Source of the DNA: Rhizobium cauense
GTDB taxonomy: Bacteria > Pseudomonadota > Alphaproteobacteria > Rhizobiales > Rhizobiaceae
Direction of reading: 5' to 3'
Length of the DNA stretch: 64,000 nt
Assembly: GCF_019511525.1 (NCBI RefSeq)
Contig: NZ_JAEUAT010000005.1
Span: forward strand, 310,001-374,000
Shown one piece after another: positions 1 to 9,324 of this stretch. Positions within the stretch are counted from its first letter, which is position 1; the number at the start of each line of letters is the position of its first letter. A model generated the notes under the pieces. It searched no databases, was not told where the DNA came from, and saw nothing but the letters and a program-made list of their open reading frames with translations. The translations under genes were made by a program, and so were the position numbers.

Positions 1-612
1 ATGATCCTTGGTGGCTTTCGCTTCATTCGTGCCGAAAAGGTCGTGCTTGGTGCCATTTCCCTTGATCTATTTGCCGTTCTACTAGGTGGTGCAACGGCGC
101 TGATGCCGATCTTTGCGCGCGACATCCTGACGCTTGGTCCGTGGGGGCTTGGGTTGCTTCGCTCGGCGCCTGGTGTCGGTGCGATTGCCATGGCGATCTT
201 CCTCGCGGCTTATCCGCTGAGGCACCGCGCCGGGATCTACATGTTTATCGGTGTCGCGCTGTTCGGGCTTGGGACGATCGTCTTCGGATTTTCGACCAAC
301 ACGGAGCTGTCGATTGCGGCGCTAGCGCTCATGGGTGCAGCCGACATGATCTCCGTCTATGTCAGGGAAAGCCTGATCGCACTCTGGACGCCGGACCAGC
401 TTCGAGGTCGCGTCAACGCGGTCAACATGGTGTTTGTCGGCGCCTCCAACGAGCTTGGCGAGTTCCGCGCCGGCACGATGGCGCACGTGTTCGGCGCCGT
501 GCCGGCTGTTATCATCGGCGGTATTGGCACGCTTGCTGTAGCGGCGATCTGGGCCACGAGCTTCCCGAAGCTGCGAGGGATCGACACGCTCGATGCGCCT
601 GAGCGCGGTTGA
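1..612 (+). CDS. MFS transporter, C-terminal part (cut by window edge)
   Basis: This is the second half of a major facilitator superfamily exporter of the EntS/MFS_3 type. About 203 residues are visible, with roughly five hydrophobic segments. A family-typical stretch near residues 120-145 (RESLIAL, then LRGRVNAVN) links late membrane helices. Full-length members have about 400 residues, so the start lies upstream and the ATG at position 1 is probably internal. The substrate cannot be told from this part. The gene converges on the glutamine amidotransferase gene that ends at 626. Confidence 0.75.
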   Translation: MILGGFRFIRAEKVVLGAISLDLFAVLLGGATALMPIFARDILTLGPWGLGLLRSAPGVGAIAMAIFLAAYPLRHRAGIYMFIGVALFGLGTIVFGFSTNTELSIAALALMGAADMISVYVRESLIALWTPDQLRGRVNAVNMVFVGASNELGEFRAGTMAHVFGAVPAVIIGGIGTLAVAAIWATSFPKLRGIDTLDAPERG

Positions 613-625
613 CTAACCTGGGCCT

Positions 626-1393
626 TCAGGGAACAGGCGCGCGCTCGACCGGGGCCGCGGCCTTCCCTGTCGTTGTCGCCTTCTGCGCGAAGACGATATC
701 GAGGAATTCATTCAGCCATGCCTTCAGCGGGGCATCGAACAGCATCCGGCCCTCCAGATGCTCGCGACCCTGCTGTGCATTGGGGAGAATGAAGCGGTGC
801 GCACCGTGAACGACCCAGCGGTGCATCATCGCGCGTGTCAGTTCGGCATGAAACTGCAGGCCCCAGGCGTGGCCACCGTACCGAAAGGCCTGGTTCGGAT
901 AGGCGTCGCCTTGCGCAAGCAGCTCCGCCCCATGCGGCAGGTCGAAGCCTTCGCGATGAAAGTGGTAGACCATCCGCGGCCAGTGCATGAGCATGCGGCC
1001 TTTCTCCGTGGCATGCAGTGGATACCAGCCGATCTCGGTGGACCCATCGGTGTTTGCCTGCACCTTGCCTCCCAGCTGTCTCACCAGCATCTGCGCACCA
1101 AGGCAGATGCCGAGCAGCGGTCGCTTTTCCCTGAGCGGTACGTCGAGCCAGTTGATCTCCGTCTTGACGAAATCATCAGGGTCATTGGCGCTCATCGGCC
1201 CACCGAAGACAACGACACCCGCATGTTTGGCAAGTGTCGAGGGCAGCTTGTCGCCGAGAACCGGGCGGCGAATGTCAAGCCGATAGCCCTTCTCGACGAG
1301 AAGCTGACCGACCCGACCGGGGCTGGACCGTTCCTGATGCAGAACGATCAGGACCGGACGTTTGTCGTGTTCCTGCAAGAGGTCAGTCGGCAT
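626..1393 (-). CDS. Class I glutamine amidotransferase-like protein
   Basis: A 255-residue stand-alone GATase1 domain, of the kind related to the glutaminase part of GMP synthase. The nucleophile elbow GICLGAQM carries the catalytic Cys, and the WGLQFHAE segment carries the His and Glu, so the triad looks intact. No synthetase domain is attached, so the ammonia acceptor is unknown. I chose the ATG at 1393, which overlaps the end of terB by 11 bases. The frame stays open further upstream, but that extension is Arg-rich and lies antisense-like inside terB. It is the last gene of the hem operon. Another member of this superfamily, for example a glutamyl-polyamine hydrolase, is possible. Confidence 0.75.
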   Translation of the reverse strand: MPTDLLQEHDKRPVLIVLHQERSSPGRVGQLLVEKGYRLDIRRPVLGDKLPSTLAKHAGVVVFGGPMSANDPDDFVKTEINWLDVPLREKRPLLGICLGAQMLVRQLGGKVQANTDGSTEIGWYPLHATEKGRMLMHWPRMVYHFHREGFDLPHGAELLAQGDAYPNQAFRYGGHAWGLQFHAELTRAMMHRWVVHGAHRFILPNAQQGREHLEGRMLFDAPLKAWLNEFLDIVFAQKATTTGKAAAPVERAPVP

Positions 1394-1868
1394 CGTCCTG
1401 CACCACCTCGGCGTCGGTGACCCGCCGCGCCGCCTCCTGCCGCTTCTGGATACGTTCGCGAGCGGAAACGCCGAGAAGTTCGGCGATGCGCCAGATCGCG
1501 TCATCCTCCATCTCGCTGCGCTCGCCATCGGCATAGACGATGTCCCAGAGGATTCCTATCAGCTCGAGCCGCTGTTCCGTGTTGAGGTGGCGCTTGAGAT
1601 CCGAGGTGAAGCGATAGTAGTCGACGGCATCGCTTTCCGCTTCCTGGCCGGCGGCGATCAGCGCATCCAGTTGCTTGCCGTCGAGACCATACTGGTCCTT
1701 CAGCAGCTTGCGGAGCCGCTTGGTCTCGCTGTCCTTGACCTGCCCGTCGGCCTCCATGACCTGCATACAGAGCGCGGCAACTGCGATGCGCGGGTCATCG
1801 GGCGCGAAGCCTTTCTTGGCATTGTCGGAAGTCAGATTCTGAAAGAATTCCTGAAAGCGTTCGAACAT
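1383..1868 (-). CDS. TerB-family protein
   Basis: A 161-residue, all-helical acidic protein of the TerB (tellurite resistance B) family. Two acidic helix-turn segments face each other in the sequence, MEADGQVKDSE near residue 38 and YADGERSEMEDD near residue 112; such segments bind divalent metal in characterised TerB. It lies 15 bases downstream of hemY and overlaps the amidotransferase gene, so it is probably co-transcribed with heme genes. No ter stress operon (terZABCDE) is nearby, so a role in tellurite resistance should not be assumed. Confidence 0.8.
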   Translation of the reverse strand: MFERFQEFFQNLTSDNAKKGFAPDDPRIAVAALCMQVMEADGQVKDSETKRLRKLLKDQYGLDGKQLDALIAAGQEAESDAVDYYRFTSDLKRHLNTEQRLELIGILWDIVYADGERSEMEDDAIWRIAELLGVSARERIQKRQEAARRVTDAEVVQDDAD

Positions 1869-1883
1869 TTAGGTCCTGTTTGT

Positions 1884-3473
1884 CTAGAAAAGGCGAAGCC
1901 GTGTCTTGGGTTCAGGCTCCGCTGCTGGATTGCGAACGCCGGGATCGTCCGGCAGTCCGCCGAAGAAGGGGCGCGGTTCGGGTGAAATGGCAGCTTCCGC
2001 CGCCTGTTTGGCTGGTGCGGGCGTACTGGGGAATGGACGCGCCGCTTCCGCTATCGTTGCCGCCCGCTCGAGTTCGATGACGCGGTGGTCGTTTACCGGG
2101 CCCTCCGGACGGACTTCGCGCACCGGCGGCAATGTCTTTAGCGCTCTCTCTATGGATATAGTCGTGCCCTCATCGCCCGCCTCCACGTGGTCGAACGGCG
2201 CCTTCCAGACAAAGGCGTCCAACCGACCCGTAACGGGCGAGAGCGGCAGCCACTTGTCGGACACGAAGCCATCCGCAACCCATGCCGGATCGCGCGGCGC
2301 CTTCACGGCCTGAGCGAGCCAGTGGCGAACGCGGCCCTGGTCTCCCGTTTCGGCGCCTTCGATATCGGCGAGCAACAGGAAGGCGGCTTCGCGTGGCTCT
2401 ATACGGGCAGCGGCTTCCGCCTTGGTCCGAGCCTTTGCGAAATCCTGCGTGTCAAGAGCAGCCTGTGCCACGAGAAGCAGCGACTCGACGTTGTTTGGTC
2501 TCATCCCTTCGAGGCGCTCCGCGCGCTTCAGGCGGTCTGCGGCAGAATCCCCGCTGCGAGCCCGCACATAGGTGCGGCCGATATCCGGGTGCGGTGTCGA
2601 CTTCCATGCCTGTTCGAGAATGGATGCAGCCTTGCGCAGCTTGTCTTCACGAAACAATGCCTTTGCTGCAACAATTGCTGCGGGTTCGAAATCTGTGGCC
2701 AGCTTGAGGGCATGCGTGGCATCGTCGCGCGCGCCAGCCGGATCGTTTTCCAACTTCTCAGTCGCGCGAGCGGTCAGCAGCACAGCACGCAGCCGGTCCG
2801 CCTCCGCCTTGTCGATCACGCGGCCTGCCTTTTGTTGCTCCAGCAGGCGCAGCGCATCGTCCCAGCGGCCTGCCCGGCTGCGATACTCAAGCGTCGCCTG
2901 AGCCGCCCAGGGCAGATAGGGTGCGTTGTCGGCGGCCTTTTCGGCATATTGACGGGCAGCTTCATCGGCGCCGAGCCGACGGGCTTCCAGATACAGCCCG
3001 CGCAAGCCAAGCTCGCGCGTCTCGGGATCGTTGGTCATTTCCTCAAACTTGGCGCGGGCCTCATCGTGGCGGCCTTCGATCAAGGCAGCTTGGGCCTCCA
3101 GGAGAGCGATCAACGGTTCCTGGTCGGCGCGGATCAAACCGCGTGAACGTGCCGCCATCTTGCGGGCCATCAATGCATTTCCCGCGCCAGCCGCTATCAG
3201 GCCTGTCGACAGCGCCTGATAGCCGCGATCGCGCTTGCGGGCACGAAAGTAGCGGTTGACGGAGTAGGGTGATGTCCAGATCGTCCGCAGCAGCCACCAC
3301 AGGATCATCACCAATGCGATGAGTGCAATCAGGGCGCTCGCGGCGACAGTGAGCCGGGTCTGGTAAAGCTGCCCTTCCCAGATCAGCGAAAGGTCGCCGG
3401 GACGATCGGCCAGCCAGGAGAAGCCGTAACCGAGTGCGAGCACGAGGAGCGCAAAGATGACGAGCCTTACCAT
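1884..3473 (-). CDS. hemY: HemY-type membrane TPR protein of the heme operon
   Basis: A 529-residue protein with two N-terminal membrane segments (about residues 3-20 and 43-64) followed by a long helical, Ala-rich TPR-like region and a Pro-rich C-terminus. This is the proteobacterial HemY fold, not the Bacillus protoporphyrinogen oxidase that bears the same name. It is thought to help late heme synthesis or complex assembly at the inner membrane, but its biochemical role is unsettled. It starts 3 bases after the mitofilin-like gene, which implies coupled translation in the order hemC-hemD-mitofilin-hemY. Confidence 0.88.
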   Translation of the reverse strand: MVRLVIFALLVLALGYGFSWLADRPGDLSLIWEGQLYQTRLTVAASALIALIALVMILWWLLRTIWTSPYSVNRYFRARKRDRGYQALSTGLIAAGAGNALMARKMAARSRGLIRADQEPLIALLEAQAALIEGRHDEARAKFEEMTNDPETRELGLRGLYLEARRLGADEAARQYAEKAADNAPYLPWAAQATLEYRSRAGRWDDALRLLEQQKAGRVIDKAEADRLRAVLLTARATEKLENDPAGARDDATHALKLATDFEPAAIVAAKALFREDKLRKAASILEQAWKSTPHPDIGRTYVRARSGDSAADRLKRAERLEGMRPNNVESLLLVAQAALDTQDFAKARTKAEAAARIEPREAAFLLLADIEGAETGDQGRVRHWLAQAVKAPRDPAWVADGFVSDKWLPLSPVTGRLDAFVWKAPFDHVEAGDEGTTISIERALKTLPPVREVRPEGPVNDHRVIELERAATIAEAARPFPSTPAPAKQAAEAAISPEPRPFFGGLPDDPGVRNPAAEPEPKTRLRLF

Positions 3474-3476
3474 GCC

Positions 3477-4697
3477 TCAGCCCTCCTTGCCGGTGTTCGA
3501 AACTGCCTTGGAAAGGGCAGTGCCAACGAGATCCTCGACGCGTATGCGAGCCTCAAGCGATTGCTTGAAGGCGGCTGATGCCTGTTTCGCTTCAGCCGGC
3601 AGGTCGGCCCATTCGGATGCCGCGCCTTGCAGATCGCCATTCTTGACCTTGTCTTCCAGGCGGGCAGCGATCGCTTCAACGCTCTCGCCTTCAATATTGC
3701 CGACGGGGCGGACCTTGACCAGAGATTTGGCGCTCGCCATCAGGCGGTCAGACCAGCTCTGGTTCGGATCCACTTGATTGACGGAATCGACGATCGCCGT
3801 TGCCACGTCCGGAACTTGACGAATGAGCTCCGCACGCGAGGGAACGCCCGTTTCGGCGAAATTGCGCAGATCTGCGGCTGTCGGATCATCCGGCGAGACG
3901 CCGGCAAAGGTGTCGAGTTCGGCAACGAAGGGACCACCGCGATCGATGGCCGCCTTGAGCGCGGCTGCTGCGATCGCCTTGGCAACGGCAACGTCCTGTC
4001 GCGGCTCATTCAGCTTCTTTTCGGCTTCCGCCAGACGTTGCTCGATACCGGTAGCGTCTGAGACTTTCTGTTCCGCTTGAGAAACGGTGCCGCGCAGTTG
4101 ATCGATCTGACCGGTCAGATCGGCAATCTTCTGATTGAGAGCATCGATCGCGCTTGTGTCGGTGGCAACCGCCGTCGGCTCCTTGGCCGTCGCTTCCAAC
4201 GCAGCGATGCGCTGTTCCAGCGCGGTGCTATCTGATGCTGGGGGAGGAGCAGCGGCGAGAGCGGCGACCGATTGCTTCAGGTTGCCGATTTCGGACGAGA
4301 GATCGCTGACGTCGGCTGCTGGCACCGCAGCGGGAGCGGAAGGGCCGGGCAGGTAGCCCGCATACTGAATGGCCCCTGCACCGACCAGTGCGATCAGGCC
4401 GCCGACGATACCGGCGGCGACCAGGGCCGACGTGCTGCCCTGCTGTGGGGCGGCAGGCGGCGGAGCCTGTTCGTCGCCCGTCGGTTCGGCGGCCACGATT
4501 GTTTCGTCGCGAGCGGACGGCGGCGCGTCAGAAGATTCCGGTTCGGCTGGGGTGTCGCTCGAAGGGCTTGATTCGCCGATTGGTTCTTCAGCCTTCGCTT
4601 CGGCATCCTTGGCAGAGGCAAACTCCTGCGCTTCCAGATCGATGGTGACCGGCTCTTCGGTGCTCTTCGAATGGCGAGGCGGGTTTCCTGGTGCCAT
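3477..4697 (-). CDS. Mitofilin (Mic60)-like inner-membrane protein
   Basis: A 406-residue protein with an acidic, Pro/Ser-rich N-terminal tail (1-88), one membrane helix (about 89-112, Gly/Ala-rich), a coiled-coil stretch (about 130-245, with heptads such as IEQRLAEAEKKL) and a C-terminal helical domain (about 265-400) of mitofilin type. In mitochondria Mic60 shapes cristae. Alphaproteobacterial homologues are known beside heme genes and have been linked to intracytoplasmic membranes. This layout (hemD upstream, hemY downstream) matches that neighbourhood. Enterobacteria carry HemX in the equivalent place, so HemX-like is the alternative name. Confidence 0.8.
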   Translation of the reverse strand: MAPGNPPRHSKSTEEPVTIDLEAQEFASAKDAEAKAEEPIGESSPSSDTPAEPESSDAPPSARDETIVAAEPTGDEQAPPPAAPQQGSTSALVAAGIVGGLIALVGAGAIQYAGYLPGPSAPAAVPAADVSDLSSEIGNLKQSVAALAAAPPPASDSTALEQRIAALEATAKEPTAVATDTSAIDALNQKIADLTGQIDQLRGTVSQAEQKVSDATGIEQRLAEAEKKLNEPRQDVAVAKAIAAAALKAAIDRGGPFVAELDTFAGVSPDDPTAADLRNFAETGVPSRAELIRQVPDVATAIVDSVNQVDPNQSWSDRLMASAKSLVKVRPVGNIEGESVEAIAARLEDKVKNGDLQGAASEWADLPAEAKQASAAFKQSLEARIRVEDLVGTALSKAVSNTGKEG

Positions 4698-4783
4698 GAG
4701 ATCCTCATACTGATGCTATGCGACGAAACTAGTCAGTGATGCCAGTTAAGAAAAGAGGTTAGATGAAATTTGGGCATAGGCGC

Positions 4784-5491
4784 TCAAAGAAGCGACAGGA
4801 GGCTGCGCTCTTCCGGCGCTGGTGCCGTGCTCACGGCGCCCCGCAGCGGCTCCGGGACTGCCTCTGCGACGGAGCTGCTGAGGCAGAGGAAGCGCGTTCC
4901 AAGCAGATTACCCAGACCCACTTCCTCCTCGATCATGCGGAAATAGCTTTCGGCGGTTTGGCGCGAGTAAAGCAGGACTGCATCTGGACGTTGATGCGCG
5001 AAAATCGCGTGTAGCGTCTGCGGTTCGATCCGTATCGGCTGCATCCGATAGCACTCCACCACGTTGATCTGCAGGCCGATTTCTCGGGCACGCTTCTCGA
5101 AGGCTTCCGCTCTCGGCAGGCCTGTCAGATAGAGAACGGGGGCACTGGCCTTTTCCGCAATTGTGCCGGCAAGTTCATGGCCGTTGCCGCCGGATGCCGT
5201 GACGGAGACGAAACCTATCGCGCGTGCTTCTTCGGCGGTTGCCTCGCCGACCGCAAAAACGGGGCGTACAAGGTGATCGGCGAGCTCAGCGCTTTTTTCG
5301 GCGAGCGCCCTGATCGCTTCGGCGCTGGTGATGGCGATGCTGCCTTCGGTCGTCTTCAGGGCGTGCAACGCTGTGTCAGCATCATGAACGGGCTGTGCGA
5401 GTGGGAGCAATATTGGCTCGTGCCCCAATTCGCGAAGGCGCCTCGCGGTGCGCTCGCCCGAATGCCGAGGACGGGTCACGAGCACACGCAT
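4784..5491 (-). CDS. hemD: Uroporphyrinogen-III synthase
   Basis: Closes and inverts ring D of hydroxymethylbilane to give uroporphyrinogen III, the branch point for heme, siroheme and cobalamin. The 235-residue protein starts MRVLVTRPR, the usual HemD beginning, and shows the two-lobed pattern, with an acidic TSAEAIRAL segment near residue 55 and LYSRQTAESY in the second half. Sequence is weakly conserved in this family, so position after hemC carries weight. The ATG at 5491 is 7 bases after the hemC stop; the frame is open further upstream but that part overlaps hemC. Confidence 0.9.
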   Translation of the reverse strand: MRVLVTRPRHSGERTARRLRELGHEPILLPLAQPVHDADTALHALKTTEGSIAITSAEAIRALAEKSAELADHLVRPVFAVGEATAEEARAIGFVSVTASGGNGHELAGTIAEKASAPVLYLTGLPRAEAFEKRAREIGLQINVVECYRMQPIRIEPQTLHAIFAHQRPDAVLLYSRQTAESYFRMIEEEVGLGNLLGTRFLCLSSSVAEAVPEPLRGAVSTAPAPEERSLLSLL

Positions 5492-5498
5492 CGGGATC

Positions 5499-6428
5499 TC
5501 AACTCCAGTCGTCGAAGAAGGTGCTGCCGGCGCGTGCCCGGATTTCCTGCCCGGCGCGAGTCCCGAGGGCGGCGGCATCGCGCCGATTGCCATCGACCGT
5601 GACGGCATGCTGGCTGCGGCCGTCAGGAGTGATGATCAAGCCTGAGAAGCGTATTTGGTCGCCTTCGCAGATAGCGTAGCCGCCGATCGGCGTGCGGCAG
5701 GAACCGTCCAGCGCGGCAAGGAAGGCGCGTTCACAGGAAACGGCGTCAAACGTCGCCGCGTCGTTGATCGGGGCAAGCAGCGCATCAATACGCGAGTCGC
5801 CAATCCGGCTCTCGATGCAAATCGCACCCTGCGCCGGCGCGGGTGGGAAGGTGTCGGCAGCAAGGATATCGGTGATCACGTCGACCTTGCCGAGGCGTTT
5901 CAACCCCGCAAGCGCAAGAAGCGTCGCGTCGACCTGACCCTCCTGCAGCTTTCTCAGCCGCGTATCGACAAGCCCGCGAAAGGTGATGACGTTGATGTCG
6001 GGGCGCATACGGCGGATCAGCGCCTGGCGGCGAAGCGACGAGGAGCCCACCGTCGCGCCGTGAGGCAGATCGATCAACCTGGGCGCAGTGCGCCCGATCA
6101 CCGCGTCCCGGACGTCCTCGCGCGGCAGGTAGGCGGAAAGACAGAGACCATCGGGAAGCCGGGTCGGCATGTCCTTGGCGGAATGCACTGCAATGTCGAG
6201 GTCGCCGCTTGCGAGCTGCTGTTCCAGTTCCTCGGTGAACAGTCCCTTGCCGCCAATTTCCGCCAGCGAACGGTCGGTGATACGGTCACCCTTGGTGCTC
6301 AGCACGACGACTTCGAACATCTCCTCCGGCAATCCATGCGCTGCCATCAGCCTGTCGCGTGCTTCGTGAGCCTGGGCGAGCGCCAGCGGGCTACCTCGGG
6401 TGCCGATCCGGAAAGGTTTTGTTTGCAT
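5499..6428 (-). CDS. hemC: Hydroxymethylbilane synthase (porphobilinogen deaminase)
   Basis: Polymerises four porphobilinogens into hydroxymethylbilane. The 309-residue protein shows the N-terminal [12 protein letters not shown] motif, the STKGDRI and [11 protein letters not shown] active-site segments, [16 protein letters not shown], and a conserved Cys in [11 protein letters not shown] that would hold the dipyrromethane cofactor. I chose the ATG at 6428 (MQTKPF) because it matches the usual family start; an in-frame ATG at 6434 is equally possible. It is the first gene of the minus-strand hem operon and diverges from tsaD across 73 bases. Confidence 0.95.
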   Translation of the reverse strand: MQTKPFRIGTRGSPLALAQAHEARDRLMAAHGLPEEMFEVVVLSTKGDRITDRSLAEIGGKGLFTEELEQQLASGDLDIAVHSAKDMPTRLPDGLCLSAYLPREDVRDAVIGRTAPRLIDLPHGATVGSSSLRRQALIRRMRPDINVITFRGLVDTRLRKLQEGQVDATLLALAGLKRLGKVDVITDILAADTFPPAPAQGAICIESRIGDSRIDALLAPINDAATFDAVSCERAFLAALDGSCRTPIGGYAICEGDQIRFSGLIITPDGRSQHAVTVDGNRRDAAALGTRAGQEIRARAGSTFFDDWS

Positions 6429-6501
6429 CCGCATTGATCCGTTGTTACCGGAGTTCCTCGTAAACGGGTTTAAGACCCATCGCAATCAACGATCAGGTTT
6501 C

Positions 6502-7599
6502 ATGGCGCCATTTCTACGCATCCTCGGCATCGAAACAAGCTGCGACGAAACCGCCGCGGCAGTGGTCGAGCGTGCTGTCGACGGGCAGCCGACGGTGCGT
6601 TCCGACGTCGTCCTGAGCCAGTTGGAGGAGCACAGCGCCTATGGCGGCGTTGTGCCCGAGATTGCCGCGCGCGCTCATGTCGAAGCGCTCGATACCCTGA
6701 TCGACGAGGCCTTGAAACGCGCCAATGTGTCGCTCTCCGATATCGACGCCATCGCGGCGACCTCGGGACCCGGCCTGATCGGCGGTCTGCTTGTCGGCCT
6801 CATGACCGGCAAGGCGATAGCCAAGGCATCCGGAAAGCCGCTTTATGCGGTCAACCACCTCGAGGGGCATGCCTTGACGGCACGGCTGACGGATGGGCTC
6901 GCCTTTCCCTATCTGATGCTGCTCGTTTCTGGCGGTCATACGCAGCTTATTCTTGTCCGAGGTGTCGGGCAATACGAGCGCTGGGGCACCACGATCGATG
7001 ACGCGCTTGGTGAGGCTTTCGACAAGACAGCCAAGCTGCTGAGCCTGCCTTATCCCGGTGGACCTGCTGTCGAGCGCGCTGCCAAGAGCGGTAATCCGGA
7101 TCGCTTCAACTTTCCTCGGCCTCTGGTCGGAGAGGCAAAACTCAATTTCTCCTTCTCCGGCCTGAAGACGGCTGTGCGGCAGGCCGCGAGCGAAATCGCG
7201 CCGCTGACGGAGCAGGATGTCGCCGACATCTGCGCCTCCTTCCAGAAGGCGATCTCGCGCACGCTGAAGGATCGCATCGGCCGCGGGCTGCAGCGCTTCA
7301 AGGCGGAGTTCCCTGACGTCGATGGTGGGCCGGCGCTTGTGGTTGCCGGCGGAGTCGCTGCCAATCTCGCGGTTCGCAGCACCTTGCAGACGCTTTGTGA
7401 CAAGCATGGCTTCCGTTTCGTCGCGCCGCCGCTCAGGCTGTGCACCGACAACGCCGTGATGATTGCCTGGGCAGGTCTCGAGCGTATGGCCACAGGCGTC
7501 GAGCCGGATGATCTCGACGTGCAGCCGCGCTCGCGCTGGCCGCTGGATTCCAACGCCGAGACGCTGCTTGGCTTCGGCAAGCGTGGAGCGAAAGCATGA
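6502..7599 (+). CDS. tsaD: tRNA N6-adenosine threonylcarbamoyltransferase TsaD
   Basis: Transfers the threonylcarbamoyl group to A37 of ANN-decoding tRNAs (t6A), working with TsaB, TsaE and TsaC elsewhere. The 365-residue protein has the ASKHA start [11 protein letters not shown], metal ligands in NHLEGH (His119 and His123), and later GGVAAN. The ATG at 6502 was preferred to more distal in-frame starts, because family members begin a few residues before the GIETSCDET motif. It overlaps gpsA by 4 bases, so the two are translationally coupled. Confidence 0.95.
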   Translation: MAPFLRILGIETSCDETAAAVVERAVDGQPTVRSDVVLSQLEEHSAYGGVVPEIAARAHVEALDTLIDEALKRANVSLSDIDAIAATSGPGLIGGLLVGLMTGKAIAKASGKPLYAVNHLEGHALTARLTDGLAFPYLMLLVSGGHTQLILVRGVGQYERWGTTIDDALGEAFDKTAKLLSLPYPGGPAVERAAKSGNPDRFNFPRPLVGEAKLNFSFSGLKTAVRQAASEIAPLTEQDVADICASFQKAISRTLKDRIGRGLQRFKAEFPDVDGGPALVVAGGVAANLAVRSTLQTLCDKHGFRFVAPPLRLCTDNAVMIAWAGLERMATGVEPDDLDVQPRSRWPLDSNAETLLGFGKRGAKA

Positions 7600-8579
7600 G
7601 CGAAAAGATTGCCGTCATCGGAGCCGGTGCCTTTGGAACTGCGCTTGCCGCAGTGATTGCCTTGACGGAGCGCAACGCGGTTACGCTGGTCGGACGAGAC
7701 CCTGAGTTGATCGCAGACCTGAAGGCCGAACACCTGCACGACGCCGCCTTGCCGGGTATCGAGTTGCCAGAGTCGCTCGGCTTTTCCGCGGAACCGGATG
7801 CGATCGGTGACGCCGACATCGTGCTCTTCGCGATGCCTTCACAGGCGCAGGCGGATGCGGCAAGACAATACCGGCCCTATCTTGCAAGCAATGCGATCGT
7901 TGTGACCTGCGCCAAGGGCATCGAGAGGGCGACAGGCAACCTGTTGACCGACATGCTGGAACGAGAGATTCCGGCGCATGCCATTGCGGTGCTGTCAGGA
8001 CCGGGGTTTGCCGCCGATATTGCCAAGGGACTGCCGACGGCGATGGCGATCGCGGCGTCGGATATGGAAGTAGCCGAACGGCTGGCACACGCGGTCTCGG
8101 GGCCGACATTCCGGCTCTACGCCTCGTCCGACCGGATCGGTGTGCAGCTCGGCGGAGCACTAAAGAACGTTCTGGCGATCGCATGCGGCATCGTCGAGGG
8201 AGCGGGTATTGGCGATTCGGCGCGCGCGGCACTGATTGCGCGTGGGCTTGCCGAGATGTCGCGCTTTGTCGTCGCCAAGGGTGGGCAGGCGGATACCGTG
8301 CGGGGGCTTTCCGGCCTGGGCGACCTGGTGCTGACGGCGACCAGCCATCAATCGCGTAACCTGCGTTTTGGCATTGCCCTCGGCCGAGGAGAGACGGTCG
8401 ATCCGGCGCATGGGGACCTCGTGGAGGGCGCTTTCGCGGCAGCCGTGGCATCGCGCCTTGCGCAGTCGCTCAATGTTAGCATGCCGATCACCGATGCCGT
8501 TTCCGCTATTATCGAGGGCAAACTCGGCATTGCCGAGGCCATCGATCAGCTCATGACGCGTCCGATAACGACTGAATAG
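7596..8579 (+). CDS. gpsA: NAD(P)-dependent glycerol-3-phosphate dehydrogenase
   Basis: Reduces dihydroxyacetone phosphate to sn-glycerol-3-phosphate for phospholipid synthesis. The 327-residue protein begins with a Rossmann motif ([12 protein letters not shown], residues 7-18) and carries the family segments [23 protein letters not shown] with the catalytic Lys, and GLSGLGDL. Length fits bacterial GpsA. It follows tsaD with a 4-base overlap and precedes a YciI-like gene by 10 bases. Confidence 0.95.
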   Translation: MSEKIAVIGAGAFGTALAAVIALTERNAVTLVGRDPELIADLKAEHLHDAALPGIELPESLGFSAEPDAIGDADIVLFAMPSQAQADAARQYRPYLASNAIVVTCAKGIERATGNLLTDMLEREIPAHAIAVLSGPGFAADIAKGLPTAMAIAASDMEVAERLAHAVSGPTFRLYASSDRIGVQLGGALKNVLAIACGIVEGAGIGDSARAALIARGLAEMSRFVVAKGGQADTVRGLSGLGDLVLTATSHQSRNLRFGIALGRGETVDPAHGDLVEGAFAAAVASRLAQSLNVSMPITDAVSAIIEGKLGIAEAIDQLMTRPITTE

Positions 8580-8589
8580 GAGTTCCGAT

Positions 8590-8883
8590 ATGCTCTTTGC
8601 TCTCCTCTGCAAGGATAAGCCCGATCATCTCAACGTTCGCATGGAGGCAAGGCCTGCCCACGTGGAGCACCTCAACAAGCTCAATGCCGAGGGTGTGTTG
8701 AAGATGGCCGGCCCATTCCTCGATGGCGAAGGCAAGCCGTGCGGCAGCCTGGTCATCATTCACGCCGATACGATCGAAGCGGCAAAGGCGCTCGCGGATA
8801 GCGACCCCTATGCGAAGGCCGGGCTCTTTGAGAGCGTCGACATCAAGCCCTTCAATTGGGTCTTCAATAATCCGGAGGCATGA
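8590..8883 (+). CDS. YciI-like protein
   Basis: A 97-residue ferredoxin-fold (dimeric alpha-beta barrel) protein of the YciI family. Typical features are an N-terminal hydrophobic strand (MLFALLCKDKP), a conserved His (AHVEHLNKL), AGPFLDGEGKPCGS and EAAKALADSDPY. YciI proteins have been proposed to act on small organic molecules through a His/Asp pair, but no substrate is known. It overlaps the EVE-domain gene by 4 bases (ATGA). A second, more divergent YciI-like gene lies at 22632-22949. Confidence 0.85.
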   Translation: MLFALLCKDKPDHLNVRMEARPAHVEHLNKLNAEGVLKMAGPFLDGEGKPCGSLVIIHADTIEAAKALADSDPYAKAGLFESVDIKPFNWVFNNPEA

Positions 8884-9317
8884 GCGTGGCGCACTGGCTT
8901 TATAAATCGGAGCCCTCGGCGTGGTCGTGGGAGCAGCAAAAGGCGGCCGGCGAGAAGGGCACCGAATGGACCGGTGTCCGCAACTATCTCGCACGCAACA
9001 ACATGCGGGCGATGCAGCTTGGCGACAAGGGCTTCTTCTACCACTCCAACGAAGGTCTCGAGATCGTTGGCATTGTCGAAGTCTGCGCGCTGTCTCACCC
9101 TGACTCGACGGCCAAGGGTGACGACCGCTGGGATTGTGTCGACATTCGCGCCGTCTGCGATATTCCCAAGCCGGTTTCGCTGAAGGACATCAAGGCCAAC
9201 GAGAAGTTCGCCAAGATGTCGCTCGTGACCTCCATGCGGCTTTCGGTCCAGCCGGTAACGGATGAGGAGTATCTGGAGATCTGCCGGCTCGGCGGCCTCG
9301 ACAATCCACCGCGTTGA
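8880..9317 (+). CDS. EVE-domain protein
   Basis: A 145-residue single EVE domain (PUA-like fold), close to the THYN1 group. Visible features are WLYKSEPSAWSW at the start, WTGVRNYLARNNMR near residue 30, GFFYHSN near 52 and a C-terminal VQPVTDEEY segment. EVE and related YTH domains bind modified bases in DNA or RNA through an aromatic cage; the ligand here is unknown. The start ATG overlaps the YciI stop. The methyltransferase gene follows immediately. Confidence 0.88.
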   Translation: MSVAHWLYKSEPSAWSWEQQKAAGEKGTEWTGVRNYLARNNMRAMQLGDKGFFYHSNEGLEIVGIVEVCALSHPDSTAKGDDRWDCVDIRAVCDIPKPVSLKDIKANEKFAKMSLVTSMRLSVQPVTDEEYLEICRLGGLDNPPR

Positions 9318-9324
9318 GTTGTCG

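Noticed and set aside
1383..1868. TerB as part of a tellurite resistance or anti-phage ter cluster
   Set aside because: No other ter genes are present; the context is heme synthesis.
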